NCBI GenBank assembly: GCA_013817065.1
Contig: JACDDJ010000076.1
Location: forward strand, 1 to 11,439
Length of the DNA: 11,439 bases
DNA from: Acidobacteriota bacterium
Lineage (GTDB): Bacteria; Acidobacteriota; Vicinamibacteria; Vicinamibacterales; 2-12-FULL-66-21
Direction: 5' to 3'
Below the pieces are notes generated by a model. The model was not told where the DNA came from. It did no database searches and was given only the letters and a program-made list of their open reading frames with translations. Position numbers and translations under genes: made by a program. Positions 1 to 5,967 of the stretch are shown piece after piece. Numbering within the stretch: the stretch's first letter is position 1; each line of letters opens with the position of its first letter.

Positions 1-1
1 G

Positions 2-238
2 GTTTACACCGCGCGTGCGGTGGCGGCTGCGATCGACGCCGCGTGTGTCTGCCTGTTCGGCGTGATGGGCGTGACGCTGGTCGGCGCCAGCTTCCTGTCG
101 TCGGTGGGGCTGTTCGCGCCGGCCTACTTCACGGTGTCCACCATTCTGAGCGGATCGTCGTTCGGGACCAGCCTCGTCGTTGCATTGCGTCTCCGCGCTC
201 CGTCACTGTTCACCAGCCGTCGCGCCGTCAACGCGTAA
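2..238 (+). CDS. C-terminal fragment of a membrane protein, possibly RDD-like (5' end outside window)
   Basis: The reading frame is open from the first bases of the window and stops at TAA 236-238, leaving 78 residues. Codons are strongly G/C at third positions, which supports real coding. The fragment has two hydrophobic stretches, roughly residues 9-35 and 38-63, the second ending in VVALRLR, and then a short basic tail. The order 'Arg, then AAAID in the first helix, then YFTVSTILSG, then a Gly/Arg-rich exit' resembles the RDD membrane domain, but the match is by eye and the usual TpGK signature is not clean. The true start and any upstream domain lie outside the window. The safest call is an integral membrane protein of unknown function. 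It ends 64 nt before the DNA methyltransferase start, so the two may be cotranscribed. Confidence 0.55.
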   Translation, partial: VYTARAVAAAIDAACVCLFGVMGVTLVGASFLSSVGLFAPAYFTVSTILSGSSFGTSLVVALRLRAPSLFTSRRAVNA

Positions 239-302
239 GGATCACCCGGCGCCTCACGCGCAGGTGTTCCATGGCGGCTTCGCGGGGGATAATCTTGATT
301 GC

Positions 303-803
303 GTGATTGAGCTGGCGGTCATCGACACTCCGATCGAGTCCCTCACCCTCGCGACCAGGAACGGGCGTGTCTGCCTGCTGCATTTCGGGGCGGATGATGC
401 GTCCGTCCGGGCCACATTGCAGCGCTGGTATCCCACCGAGTCCGTTCAGGAGAGCAGCGGGCCGGGCGTCGTGGCGGACACGCTAGGGCGCTACTTTGAT
501 GGCGACCTCGAAGCCATCGACAGGATCCCGGTCGAGATGAACGGCACCCCATTCCAGAAGAGAGTGTGGGACGCACTGCGCCAGGTGCCGGCCGGAAAGA
601 CCGCGACGTATGCCGAAATAGCCGTGCTCGTCGGCTCGCCCGCCGCCGTCCGCGCCGTCGGTGCCGCCAACGGCGCGAATCCTGTCGCCGTGATCGTCCC
701 CTGCCATCGGATCATCGGCAGCAACGGCACACTCACCGGATACGGCGGTGGCCTTCATCGTAAAGAGTGGCTGCTAAGGCACGAGGGTGGGCGGCTGTTC
801 TAG
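303..803 (+). CDS. ogt: methylated-DNA--protein-cysteine methyltransferase (O6-alkylguanine repair)
   Basis: This is a 166-aa suicide repair protein of the Ogt/AGT family. It moves the alkyl group from O6-alkylguanine in DNA to its own cysteine in the cytoplasm. The catalytic motif VIVPCHRIIGSNG is clear, with the acceptor Cys at about residue 134 (codon 702-704). It is preceded by the DNA-binding helix-turn-helix region FQKRVWDALRQVPAGKTATY and the RAVGAANGANP segment that carries the family's arginine finger. The C-terminus GYGGGLHRKEWLLRHEG has the expected Glu after the active site. I chose GTG 303 because it gives the usual Ogt length and the expected N-terminal beta strand; a GGGGGAT stretch lies about 12 nt upstream. 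An in-frame GTG at 264 is possible but would add a non-conserved tail. No Ada-type regulatory domain is fused, so this is the stand-alone enzyme. Confidence 0.95.
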   Translation: MIELAVIDTPIESLTLATRNGRVCLLHFGADDASVRATLQRWYPTESVQESSGPGVVADTLGRYFDGDLEAIDRIPVEMNGTPFQKRVWDALRQVPAGKTATYAEIAVLVGSPAAVRAVGAANGANPVAVIVPCHRIIGSNGTLTGYGGGLHRKEWLLRHEGGRLF

Positions 804-837
804 GCCGAGCCCGGTGCAGATTCGCGGCTGCTTGCGG

Positions 838-885
838 GTTCTCCCAGAGAAGTGACAGAGCCGCAAAGTTTCACAGAGAGAGCCG
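838..885. repeat. degenerate CTCTGTG/CTTTGCG-type short tandem repeat
   Basis: Read on the minus strand, this stretch is a run of related 8-12 nt words starting CTC or CTT: CTCTCTGTGAAA, CTTTGCGG, CTCTGTCA, CTTCTCTGGGAG. It lies in the non-coding gap between two convergent genes. The words look like decayed copies of one unit; no copy is perfect. Function is unknown. Confidence 0.4.
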
Positions 886-912
886 GGTGGCCGTGGGTCT
901 ACAGATCGCGTT

Positions 913-937
913 GCCGGCCGCGCTATGCGCGGCTGGC
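913..937 (-). terminator. GC-rich hairpin downstream of the beta-lactamase-like gene
   Basis: GCCGGCCGCGC and GCGCGGCTGGC form an 11-bp stem (one wobble or mismatch) around a TAT loop. The hairpin sits 5 nt beyond the stop of the minus-strand beta-lactamase-like gene and in the convergent gap with ogt. There is no T-tract on either side, so it may stall or protect RNA 3' ends rather than act as a classical intrinsic terminator. Confidence 0.4.
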
Positions 938-942
938 GCCTC

Positions 943-1899
943 TCACTTGCGCGTGAACTGCTCGTACACCATCCGCGACAGTTGCGCACCGAGCAGGACG
1001 CCGGCGTTATCCACTCCACCGCGAGTGTCGCCGCCGCCCCTGGTGAAGACGGCGATCACGTAACGCACACCGTCACCGGTGACGATCCCGGCGTCGACTC
1101 GGATCGCGCCGCGGCGTCCGCGTTCGTCGGCGAGCTTCTCCGAGTCCGTGCCGGTCTTGTTACCTACCTGCAGGTTCCCTGGGAGCAGTCGCGGGATCAT
1201 GGCGCGGTCCTGTTGGCGGCGCAGCGTCTCGAGCATGGCGGTGGACGCTCCCTGGTCAACCGCACCGCCTGTGGCGATCAGTTCCATTAACTTCGCCATC
1301 TCGCGCGGCGTCGACATGCCGAGGCCGAACTCCTTCTCCAACTCCGGGAAGATGTCTGCCTTTCCGTCACGGAACGTTGGCCGGAACAACTTCGTGTGCG
1401 CGAGCCCGAGCGCCACGAGCCGCGCATCGACATTCTTGGTGCCGAGCCGATTCACGAGCAGGTTCGTGGCGGTGTTGTCACTCACCACCATCATGAGGTG
1501 AATGAGATCGCGCACCGGCAGCACGATCCCCGCCGATAGCCCGTGGAGGACGCCTGATCCGCCCACCTTGTCGGCCTGGTGGAGTGGAAGAGTGGTATCG
1601 AGCGCCAGTGTTCCGCGGGACGCCTGGTGATGCGCCTCAACCATGACGGCGGTCTTGATGACGCTCGCCGTCGGGAAGCGTGCATCGGCGTTGATGACGA
1701 TCTCTTCGCCGGTGAGCAGGTTGCGCGCCGCTAATCCGGCAACGCCATCGAACGATTTGATCGCGTTGTGAAGACCTTCGAGGTTCATGCGGGGCTGTCC
1801 GGCAGCCGTTGACTGTTGCGCGACAAGGAACACGAGAGCAACGAGGACGTGCACGGCGTCACTATACTGCGGCCGTGCTTTGCGGCTCATCCGTGGCAT
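943..1899 (-). CDS. secreted class A beta-lactamase-like serine hydrolase
   Basis: The 318-aa protein begins with a basic stretch and a hydrophobic core (about residues 15-27), followed by QQSTAAG, which fits a Sec signal peptide and periplasmic location. The serine beta-lactamase/transpeptidase landmarks are in order: S79-V-I-K82 (nucleophile and general base), S140-D-N142, and K248-T-G250 in NKTGTDS. Length and order fit the Beta-lactamase2 (class A-like) family. I chose ATG 1899 because AAGGAG lies 8 nt upstream; ATG 1890 is a near alternative. The frame stays open upstream to 2142, but that part is antisense to the GlsB gene. One oddity: the omega-loop region (about residues 173-192, LFRPTF...IFPELEKEFG) shows no ExxLN motif, so the deacylating Glu166 equivalent is not apparent. 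It may therefore be a penicillin-binding or esterase-like relative rather than an efficient beta-lactamase. Resistance should not be assumed. Confidence 0.88.
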   Translation of the reverse strand: MPRMSRKARPQYSDAVHVLVALVFLVAQQSTAAGQPRMNLEGLHNAIKSFDGVAGLAARNLLTGEEIVINADARFPTASVIKTAVMVEAHHQASRGTLALDTTLPLHQADKVGGSGVLHGLSAGIVLPVRDLIHLMMVVSDNTATNLLVNRLGTKNVDARLVALGLAHTKLFRPTFRDGKADIFPELEKEFGLGMSTPREMAKLMELIATGGAVDQGASTAMLETLRRQQDRAMIPRLLPGNLQVGNKTGTDSEKLADERGRRGAIRVDAGIVTGDGVRYVIAVFTRGGGDTRGGVDNAGVLLGAQLSRMVYEQFTRK

Positions 1900-1948
1900 A
1901 TGGTCGGCTCCTTGCATTTCGTGCACGCAAGGAAACTGGAGGATAACG

Positions 1949-2200
1949 ATGGGCATTCTCACGTGGATTCTGTTCGGCCTGGTCGTCGGCATCATCGCCA
2001 AGCTATTGATGCCAGGACGTGATCCGGGCGGCTTCATCGTCACCATTCTGCTGGGGATTGCGGGCGCACTGCTCGGCGGCTTCGTCGGCAGAGCCATGGG
2101 TTGGTACGGCGAGGGTGATGCCGCAGGATGGATAGTATCCATACTCGGTGCGATTATCCTGCTTGCGCTGTATCGGATGATGGTGCGGAAGCGGGTTTAA
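1949..2200 (+). CDS. GlsB/YeaQ/YmgE family small stress-associated membrane protein
   Basis: This 83-aa hydrophobic protein has the pattern of the transglycosylase-associated/GlsB family: MGILTWILFGLVVGIIAKLL, then MPGRDPGG, then a second helix rich in small residues (VTILLGIAGALLGGFVG), a short polar loop GWYGEGDAAG, and a third helix WIVSILGAIILLAL with a basic tail RMMVRKRV. The role of the family is poorly defined; members are small inner-membrane proteins linked to general or envelope stress. ATG 1949 has an excellent ribosome site, GGAGG at 1938-1942, 6 nt upstream. It is divergent from the beta-lactamase-like gene with only 49 bp between starts. A TATACT hexamer at 1863-1868, inside that neighbour's 5' coding end, is a possible -10 but has no good -35. 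A hairpin after the stop suggests a single-gene unit. Confidence 0.93.
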   Translation: MGILTWILFGLVVGIIAKLLMPGRDPGGFIVTILLGIAGALLGGFVGRAMGWYGEGDAAGWIVSILGAIILLALYRMMVRKRV

Positions 2201-2217
2201 CCGACCGGAACGACAGT

Positions 2218-2249
2218 AAGCGCGGAGTGATCAGCGTCGCTCCGCGTTT
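2218..2249 (+). terminator. intrinsic terminator-like hairpin after the GlsB-family gene
   Basis: CGCGGAG (2221-2227) pairs with CTCCGCG (2240-2246). AAG before and TTT after extend the stem to about 10 bp, around a 12-nt loop containing TGATCA. The T-tract is short (TTT then C). It lies 17 nt after the stop, as expected for a terminator of the small membrane-protein gene. Confidence 0.55.
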
Positions 2250-2294
2250 CGCTCGTACAATGTCGTGCAATTACTCGTATTGCCTGGAGGCTCG

Positions 2295-3038
2295 ATGACA
2301 TCTCTGTCGGTGCGCCGCGTCGTGTTGCTGGCGACGCTCGTGCTGGTCGCTCCCTCGGCCCATGCTCAGACGGTTGACGAGATCGTGGCGAGGAACATCC
2401 AGGCCAAGGGCGGTTACGATCTGCTCAAGAGCACCAACAGTGTTCGGACGACCGGCTCCGGCACCATGCAGGGCTCGAAGGTTACGATCACGACCACCTC
2501 GAAGCGCCCGTACTTCGTTCGCAACGAGATGGGTCTCGCGGGTCAGAAGATGATCGTGGGGTTCGACGGCACGACCGCATGGATGGCGGCCGCCGGGCTT
2601 CCGCCGCAGCCGCTGCCGCCCGGTCCGCAGACCGAGGGTTTGAAGCAGAACTCCCAGATCGACTCGCCGCTCTTCGATTACAAGTCGAAGGGAACGAAGA
2701 TCGAACTCGCCGAACCGCTGACCGAGGCTGGACGAAAACTCCATCACCTGATCGTCACGCCCAAGGGCAGCCCGGCGATGCACTACTACCTCGATGCCGA
2801 AACGGGGCTCGAGGCAAAGATGGTCATCGATACCGAGGATGGGGGGCAGGCTATCCGTATGGAGATGCGGTTCTCGGATTTCAAGCCGGTCGAAGGCCGG
2901 ATGGTGCCCTTCAGTGTGACGCAGGTCGTCAATGGGAACCAGGTGGTCGAAATGAAGTTCGAGAAGATCGAGTTCAACGTCCCGATCGACGATCAGATCT
3001 TCAAGATGCCGCCGAAGCAGGTCGGCGGAGAGAACTGA
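2295..3038 (+). CDS. secreted LolA-like / outer-membrane lipoprotein-sorting-like protein
   Basis: The 247-aa protein starts with a Sec signal peptide (two Arg at 7-8, hydrophobic core to about 19, cleavage likely after AHA at 24). The mature part begins TVDEIVARNIQAKGGYDLLK, the typical opening of secreted LolA-fold proteins common in Acidobacteriota. Beta-rich repeats follow: SVRTTGSGTMQG, VRNEMGLAGQKMIVGFDGTTAW, then HYYLDAETGLEAKM and MRFSDFKPVEGRMVPF, ending FKMP. This half-barrel pattern suggests binding of a hydrophobic ligand such as a lipoprotein acyl chain in the periplasm, but true LolA activity is unproven and no lipobox is present. ATG 2295 is chosen because GGAGG lies 4 nt upstream and it gives a clean signal peptide; an upstream in-frame start at 2265 would spoil it. 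TACAAT at 2256-2261 is a plausible -10. The gene ends 3 nt from the convergent receiver gene. Confidence 0.8.
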   Translation: MTSLSVRRVVLLATLVLVAPSAHAQTVDEIVARNIQAKGGYDLLKSTNSVRTTGSGTMQGSKVTITTTSKRPYFVRNEMGLAGQKMIVGFDGTTAWMAAAGLPPQPLPPGPQTEGLKQNSQIDSPLFDYKSKGTKIELAEPLTEAGRKLHHLIVTPKGSPAMHYYLDAETGLEAKMVIDTEDGGQAIRMEMRFSDFKPVEGRMVPFSVTQVVNGNQVVEMKFEKIEFNVPIDDQIFKMPPKQVGGEN

Positions 3039-3041
3039 GGC

Positions 3042-3455
3042 TCAGGCGCCGACCGACAACTTGAGTCCGGGCAGGACGCGCAGCAGATCGTCGCGCGTGA
3101 ACGGCCGGACGATCACCCCGTCGCACTCCGGCGTTCCGCTCTTTGCGAAGTAGACGGCCCGGAGATGCGGGCAGTGGCGCCGGAGTCGCTCGGCGAGGGC
3201 CGGGCCCGAGACGTCGTCCATCGACAGTTCAACCGCGAGCATATCGACGCGGCCCGCCTGCAAGCAGGCTAGCACCGCATGGCCGGCATGGGCCGCCGTG
3301 AGCACCCGGTAGCCCTCCCGGCTGAGGACGCGCTGGGACACCTCGCGCAAGTTGGCGTCGGGGGTCACGACGAGAATCACCGGCGCCGAGGCGGCCTCGG
3401 CCACCGTCCTGTTCGCAACCGGTATGGCGATCCGGCGCACTGTCTGCAGCTGCAT
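3042..3455 (-). CDS. degenerate response-regulator receiver-domain protein
   Basis: This 137-aa single-domain protein has about 25 N-terminal residues and then a CheY-like fold: VILVVTPDANLREVSQRVLSREGY (beta1-alpha1), MLAVELSMDDVSG (beta3 and the phosphorylation loop), HLRAVYFAKSG (beta4) and GVIVRPFTRDDL (beta5-alpha5). Key active-site positions are altered. The acidic pair is reduced to D33 after Pro, the phosphoacceptor Asp is Glu (E76), the switch Ser/Thr is Ala (A104), and the conserved Lys of the KPF motif is Arg (R117). It is therefore probably not phosphorylated and may act by protein contact, perhaps locked in one state. No output domain is present. ATG 3455 has a weak purine-rich AAGAGAG site about 8 nt upstream. 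It lies on the same strand as, and 173 bp downstream of, a real kinase/regulator operon, which hints at a link but does not prove one. Confidence 0.75.
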   Translation of the reverse strand: MQLQTVRRIAIPVANRTVAEAASAPVILVVTPDANLREVSQRVLSREGYRVLTAAHAGHAVLACLQAGRVDMLAVELSMDDVSGPALAERLRRHCPHLRAVYFAKSGTPECDGVIVRPFTRDDLLRVLPGLKLSVGA

Positions 3456-3492
3456 CTTCGCGTCTCTCTTGCTGGAACTGTTGGGTTACAGC

Positions 3493-3510
3493 ACCGCTTA
3501 CGCAAGCGGT
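3493..3510. other. small hairpin in the gap between receiver gene and regulator
   Basis: ACCGCTT and AAGCGGT form a perfect 7-bp stem around ACGC. It sits 38 bp upstream of the degenerate receiver gene and 119 bp downstream of the LytTR regulator stop. It could be an operator, a processed RNA end or chance; no T-tract follows on either strand. A second weak hairpin (GCCTT/AAGGC, 3612-3629) overlaps the regulator's stop codon. Nothing else stands out in 3456-3628. Confidence 0.3.
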
Positions 3511-3628
3511 TTGCCTACGCCGAAGCTCGACTTTATTGGGTTTCTGCAGGGGTGGGCTGTAGCCGGCGTCGCATTTTCAGCGCGCCGACCACAGTTTGGG
3601 TAGGTAGCTCTGCCTTAAATAGGGAAGG

Positions 3629-4399
3629 CTAGACCGGACGTGCCAGACGGTCCTGAAGCTTTTCGCGATACCCGCGGCTCAAGGTCAAGCGCGTGCCGGT
3701 TCGCAGCAGGACCGCATACTCGCCGTTCAGCCACGGCTGCATCTCCTGGATCCTCTCCATGTTCACGATCCGCGAGCGGTGGATGCGGAAGAACTTCTCG
3801 GGATCCAGCCGGCCTTCGATCGCGTTCATCGTTTCGCGCAGCAGGTGGGAGACGGGCCCGACATGCAGGCGGACGTAATTGCCGGCCGCTTCGATCCAGT
3901 CGATCTCGTCGGTCCGCAGGAAGAACAGTCGTCCGCCCGACTTGACCACGAGCCGGTCGGTCTTGGGCTGATCGCGGCGGAGGTCCTTGACCAGGGCCAG
4001 GAGCCGGCGGCCGATGTCGCCGGTCTCGTCGCGCTGGATGTAGGTCCGCGCGCGCTGCAGCGCCTCCTGGAAGCGATCGCGGTCGAACGGCTTGAGCAGG
4101 TAATCGAGCGCCCGCACCTGGAACGCCTTGAGGGCGTGCTGATCGTATGCGGTCACGAAGATGACAAGCGGCATCCGCTCAGAGCCGACCGTGTCGATGA
4201 CTTCGAAGCCGTTCATCGCCGGCATCTGGACGTCGAGGAAGACGAGGTCCGGCGTGTGATCGACGATCGCGGTGGCCGCCTCTTCGCCGTCCCGACATTG
4301 CCCGATGACTTCGATGTCCGGTTCCGCGGACAGGAGATTTGTCAGGCGCTCGCGAGCGAGCGGTTCATCGTCTACGACCAGCGTTCGAATCTTTTTCAT
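3629..4399 (-). CDS. LytTR-type DNA-binding response regulator
   Basis: This 256-aa regulator has an intact receiver domain and a LytTR DNA-binding domain. Receiver (about 4-120): acidic pair D10-D11 in VVDDEPLARERL, phosphoacceptor D56 in LVFLDVQMPAMNG, T83 in FVTAYD, and K103 in YLLKPF. LytTR (about 148-253): RLVVKSGGRLFFLRTDEIDWIEAAGNYVRLH, then FRIHRSRIVNMERI, a classic pattern for this non-HTH DNA-binding fold. Phosphotransfer from the adjacent kinase would control binding to direct-repeat operators; targets are unknown. ATG 4399 is supported by GGAG 6 nt upstream. The start lies 39 nt after the stop of the sensor kinase gene on the same strand, so the two form an operon, kinase first. 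The stop codon lies inside a small hairpin at 3612-3629. Confidence 0.96.
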   Translation of the reverse strand: MKKIRTLVVDDEPLARERLTNLLSAEPDIEVIGQCRDGEEAATAIVDHTPDLVFLDVQMPAMNGFEVIDTVGSERMPLVIFVTAYDQHALKAFQVRALDYLLKPFDRDRFQEALQRARTYIQRDETGDIGRRLLALVKDLRRDQPKTDRLVVKSGGRLFFLRTDEIDWIEAAGNYVRLHVGPVSHLLRETMNAIEGRLDPEKFFRIHRSRIVNMERIQEMQPWLNGEYAVLLRTGTRLTLSRGYREKLQDRLARPV

Positions 4400-4438
4400 C
4401 TCTCACTCCACGTTGTCATCTGGCGCCACGTTTCGCGC

Positions 4439-5665
4439 CTAGCTCACGGCGCGGATTGCCCGGATTCCGGGGCGGCCCGAGATCCGGGACGCTTCATCTG
4501 CCCCTGTTGTCTGCGCCGGCGTCTGCACCCGCCACGGCACCACCACGATCACCGCCACACCTTGCGACAGCCGGTGGAACTCGAAGCGGAAGTCGGCGCC
4601 GAACTGATGCTGCAGCCGCGCCCTCGTCGTCGAGACGCCGATGCCCTTGTGCAGTGCCGTCAGCGCGTCCTCGGACAACCCGACGCCGTCGTCGCGAATC
4701 TCGATGTGGAGCTTGTCGTGCTCGCGGCACGCCGAGATCTCGATGTGACCGGCGCCGGACTTCCGTGCCACGCCGTGCTTGATCGCGTTCTCGACCAGCG
4801 GCTGTAGCAGGAGGGTCGGGACGAACGCCGCTTCCGCTTCAGGACTGACGTCGAAGCGAACCACCAGGCGGTCCGCAAAACGCATGCGTTCGATATCCAG
4901 GTACTTGCGCAGAAACTCGAGCTCGGACGCGAGCGTCACTTCCTGCTCGCCGAGCCGCTCGAGCGTGAGTCGCAGAAGGTCGCTCAACCGCATCAACGTG
5001 CGATCGGCCGCCGCCACGTCCCGGTGCATCAGCGTCGACACCGCGTGCAGCGTGTTGAAGAGGAAATGGGGGTGGAGTTGCTGTTGAAGGGTCTTGAGCT
5101 GCGCCTCGATCAAACGGGTTTCGAGTTGCGCGGTGCGCAGCGCCCGATCGCGGGACTCACGGTAGTAGAGCAGCGCATGACTGAGTCCGACGATGGCCCA
5201 GTAGGTCATCATCTCCCAGTCGAAGTTCATGAGTGCGGCGCGCTGCGCGGCCGACCACCAGCGAAACTCGCCGCCGTCGGCCGTCACGAGCCACCACTGG
5301 GCGGCCTGCATTGCGCCGATGTGGGCGAGAGAGAAGAAGACGACCGCCGGGAGGTGGACCGCCACGGCGCGGACCAGGCCCTGGCACTCGAACCGGAACC
5401 GCTGCGACAGCCAGACGATCGGCGGCGTGAAGAGCGCCCAGGTGTACCAGTAGGCGCAGTTGAGCACGACCAGCCACCGGAAGTAGGTGCCGGTGCGCTC
5501 GAGCGTGACCGTCAGCTGCCAGGCCAGCATCGAGGACACGAAGCCAAGGAGCGTCGCGACGAAGAAAACCAGCGACCACGGGACGCCGTAGCGCGGCCGC
5601 ACGGGAGCGGGCAGATCGCGGTTGGCTCCGCTCAGATCGAGCTGCTGGCTGGCCGGCGGTTTCAT
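4439..5665 (-). CDS. LytS/YehU-type sensor histidine kinase
   Basis: The protein (408 aa from ATG 5665) has four probable membrane helices (about 28-52, 62-86, 97-120, 151-168), a coiled linker RALRTAQLETRLIEAQLKTLQ, and the His_kinase domain of the LytS family. The phospho-accepting histidine is H200 in QLHPHFLFNTLHAVS. The ATP-binding region shows the N box VENAIKHG (N293), the G1 box RDDGVGL (325-330) and the G2-like GIGVSTTRARL. There is no recognisable periplasmic sensor domain, so signal sensing probably occurs in or near the membrane. It should phosphorylate the regulator encoded 39 nt downstream. The start is uncertain: ATG 5665 has no Shine-Dalgarno site, and GTG 5719 would add 18 polar residues, also without one. 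The Arg-rich tail after residue 385 looks unconserved. Confidence 0.94.
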   Translation of the reverse strand: MKPPASQQLDLSGANRDLPAPVRPRYGVPWSLVFFVATLLGFVSSMLAWQLTVTLERTGTYFRWLVVLNCAYWYTWALFTPPIVWLSQRFRFECQGLVRAVAVHLPAVVFFSLAHIGAMQAAQWWLVTADGGEFRWWSAAQRAALMNFDWEMMTYWAIVGLSHALLYYRESRDRALRTAQLETRLIEAQLKTLQQQLHPHFLFNTLHAVSTLMHRDVAAADRTLMRLSDLLRLTLERLGEQEVTLASELEFLRKYLDIERMRFADRLVVRFDVSPEAEAAFVPTLLLQPLVENAIKHGVARKSGAGHIEISACREHDKLHIEIRDDGVGLSEDALTALHKGIGVSTTRARLQHQFGADFRFEFHRLSQGVAVIVVVPWRVQTPAQTTGADEASRISGRPGIRAIRAVS

Positions 5666-5792
5666 GCAACGGTTAGACGTAACAAAACGGCATTTCGTCG
5701 TGTGGGTTAGTGCCAACACGCGAGTGCATTCAGCCCGCCACCGTTGCCGCTCGCCCCTGGTCCGCGTCGATCTCTCACTTCACATGCGAAAT

Positions 5793-5850
5793 ACCGTCGC
5801 TGGTCACGGGATGACTGCCGCTCATCCCATCACCAGGGAGCGGGGACGGT
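5793..5850. promoter_or_regulatory. large nested palindrome in the kinase/speA divergent region
   Basis: Three nested stems share one centre: ACCGTC/GACGGT (5793-5798 with 5845-5850), CTGGT/ACCAG (5800-5804 with 5832-5836) and GGGATGA/TCATCCC (5808-5814 with 5822-5828), with a 7-nt loop. It lies about 130 bp upstream of the kinase start and 117 bp upstream of speA. It could be an operator, a structured leader RNA for either gene, or a mobile palindromic repeat. No T-tract follows, so a terminator is unlikely. The rest of 5666-5967 shows only the short repeats at 5912-5944. Confidence 0.45.
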
Positions 5851-5911
5851 TTGATCGTCGTTCCGAATCCGGCCAGCCGAATTCCGCATCCGAACACCCG
5901 TGGTCGGCAAC

Positions 5912-5960
5912 TCGATAGTTGGATAACTCCGTAGGTCGATAGTTTCGTCCCGTGTATCAT
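5912..5960 (+). promoter_or_regulatory. candidate speA promoter with 9-bp direct repeats
   Basis: TCGATAGTT occurs at 5912-5920 and again at 5936-5944, 24 bp apart start to start. AGTTGGATAACT (5917-5928) adds a small inverted repeat. TATCAT at 5955-5960, preceded by TG, is a possible -10 element. If used, transcription would begin at about 5967-5968, right at the speA GTG. No good -35 hexamer is visible. The repeats could be operator half-sites. Confidence 0.35.
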
Positions 5961-5967
5961 TTGAGTC

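Noticed and set aside
180..302. Longer ogt start at 180 or 264
   Set aside because: The start at 180 overlaps the upstream membrane-protein gene, and the added residues do not look like the family N-terminus. GTG 303 gives the normal length.
943..1899. Call as a proven antibiotic-resistance beta-lactamase
   Set aside because: The Glu166 region is not conserved by eye, and chromosomal relatives in environmental bacteria often have other roles. Sequence alone does not support resistance.
1900..2142. N-terminal extension of the beta-lactamase-like protein to 2142
   Set aside because: It would be Pro/Met-rich, antisense to the GlsB gene, and would bury the signal peptide. A strong ribosome site supports 1899.
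3779..4807. Long plus-strand open frame (342 codons) opposite the regulator and kinase
   Set aside because: It is antisense to two well-supported genes with full motif sets, crosses their junction, and its translation is Arg/Asp/Leu-rich with no domain. It is a by-product of GC-rich codon use.
5157..5669. Minus-strand Arg/Ala-rich frame overlapping the kinase
   Set aside because: It is a frame-shifted shadow of the kinase's membrane region and carries no motif.
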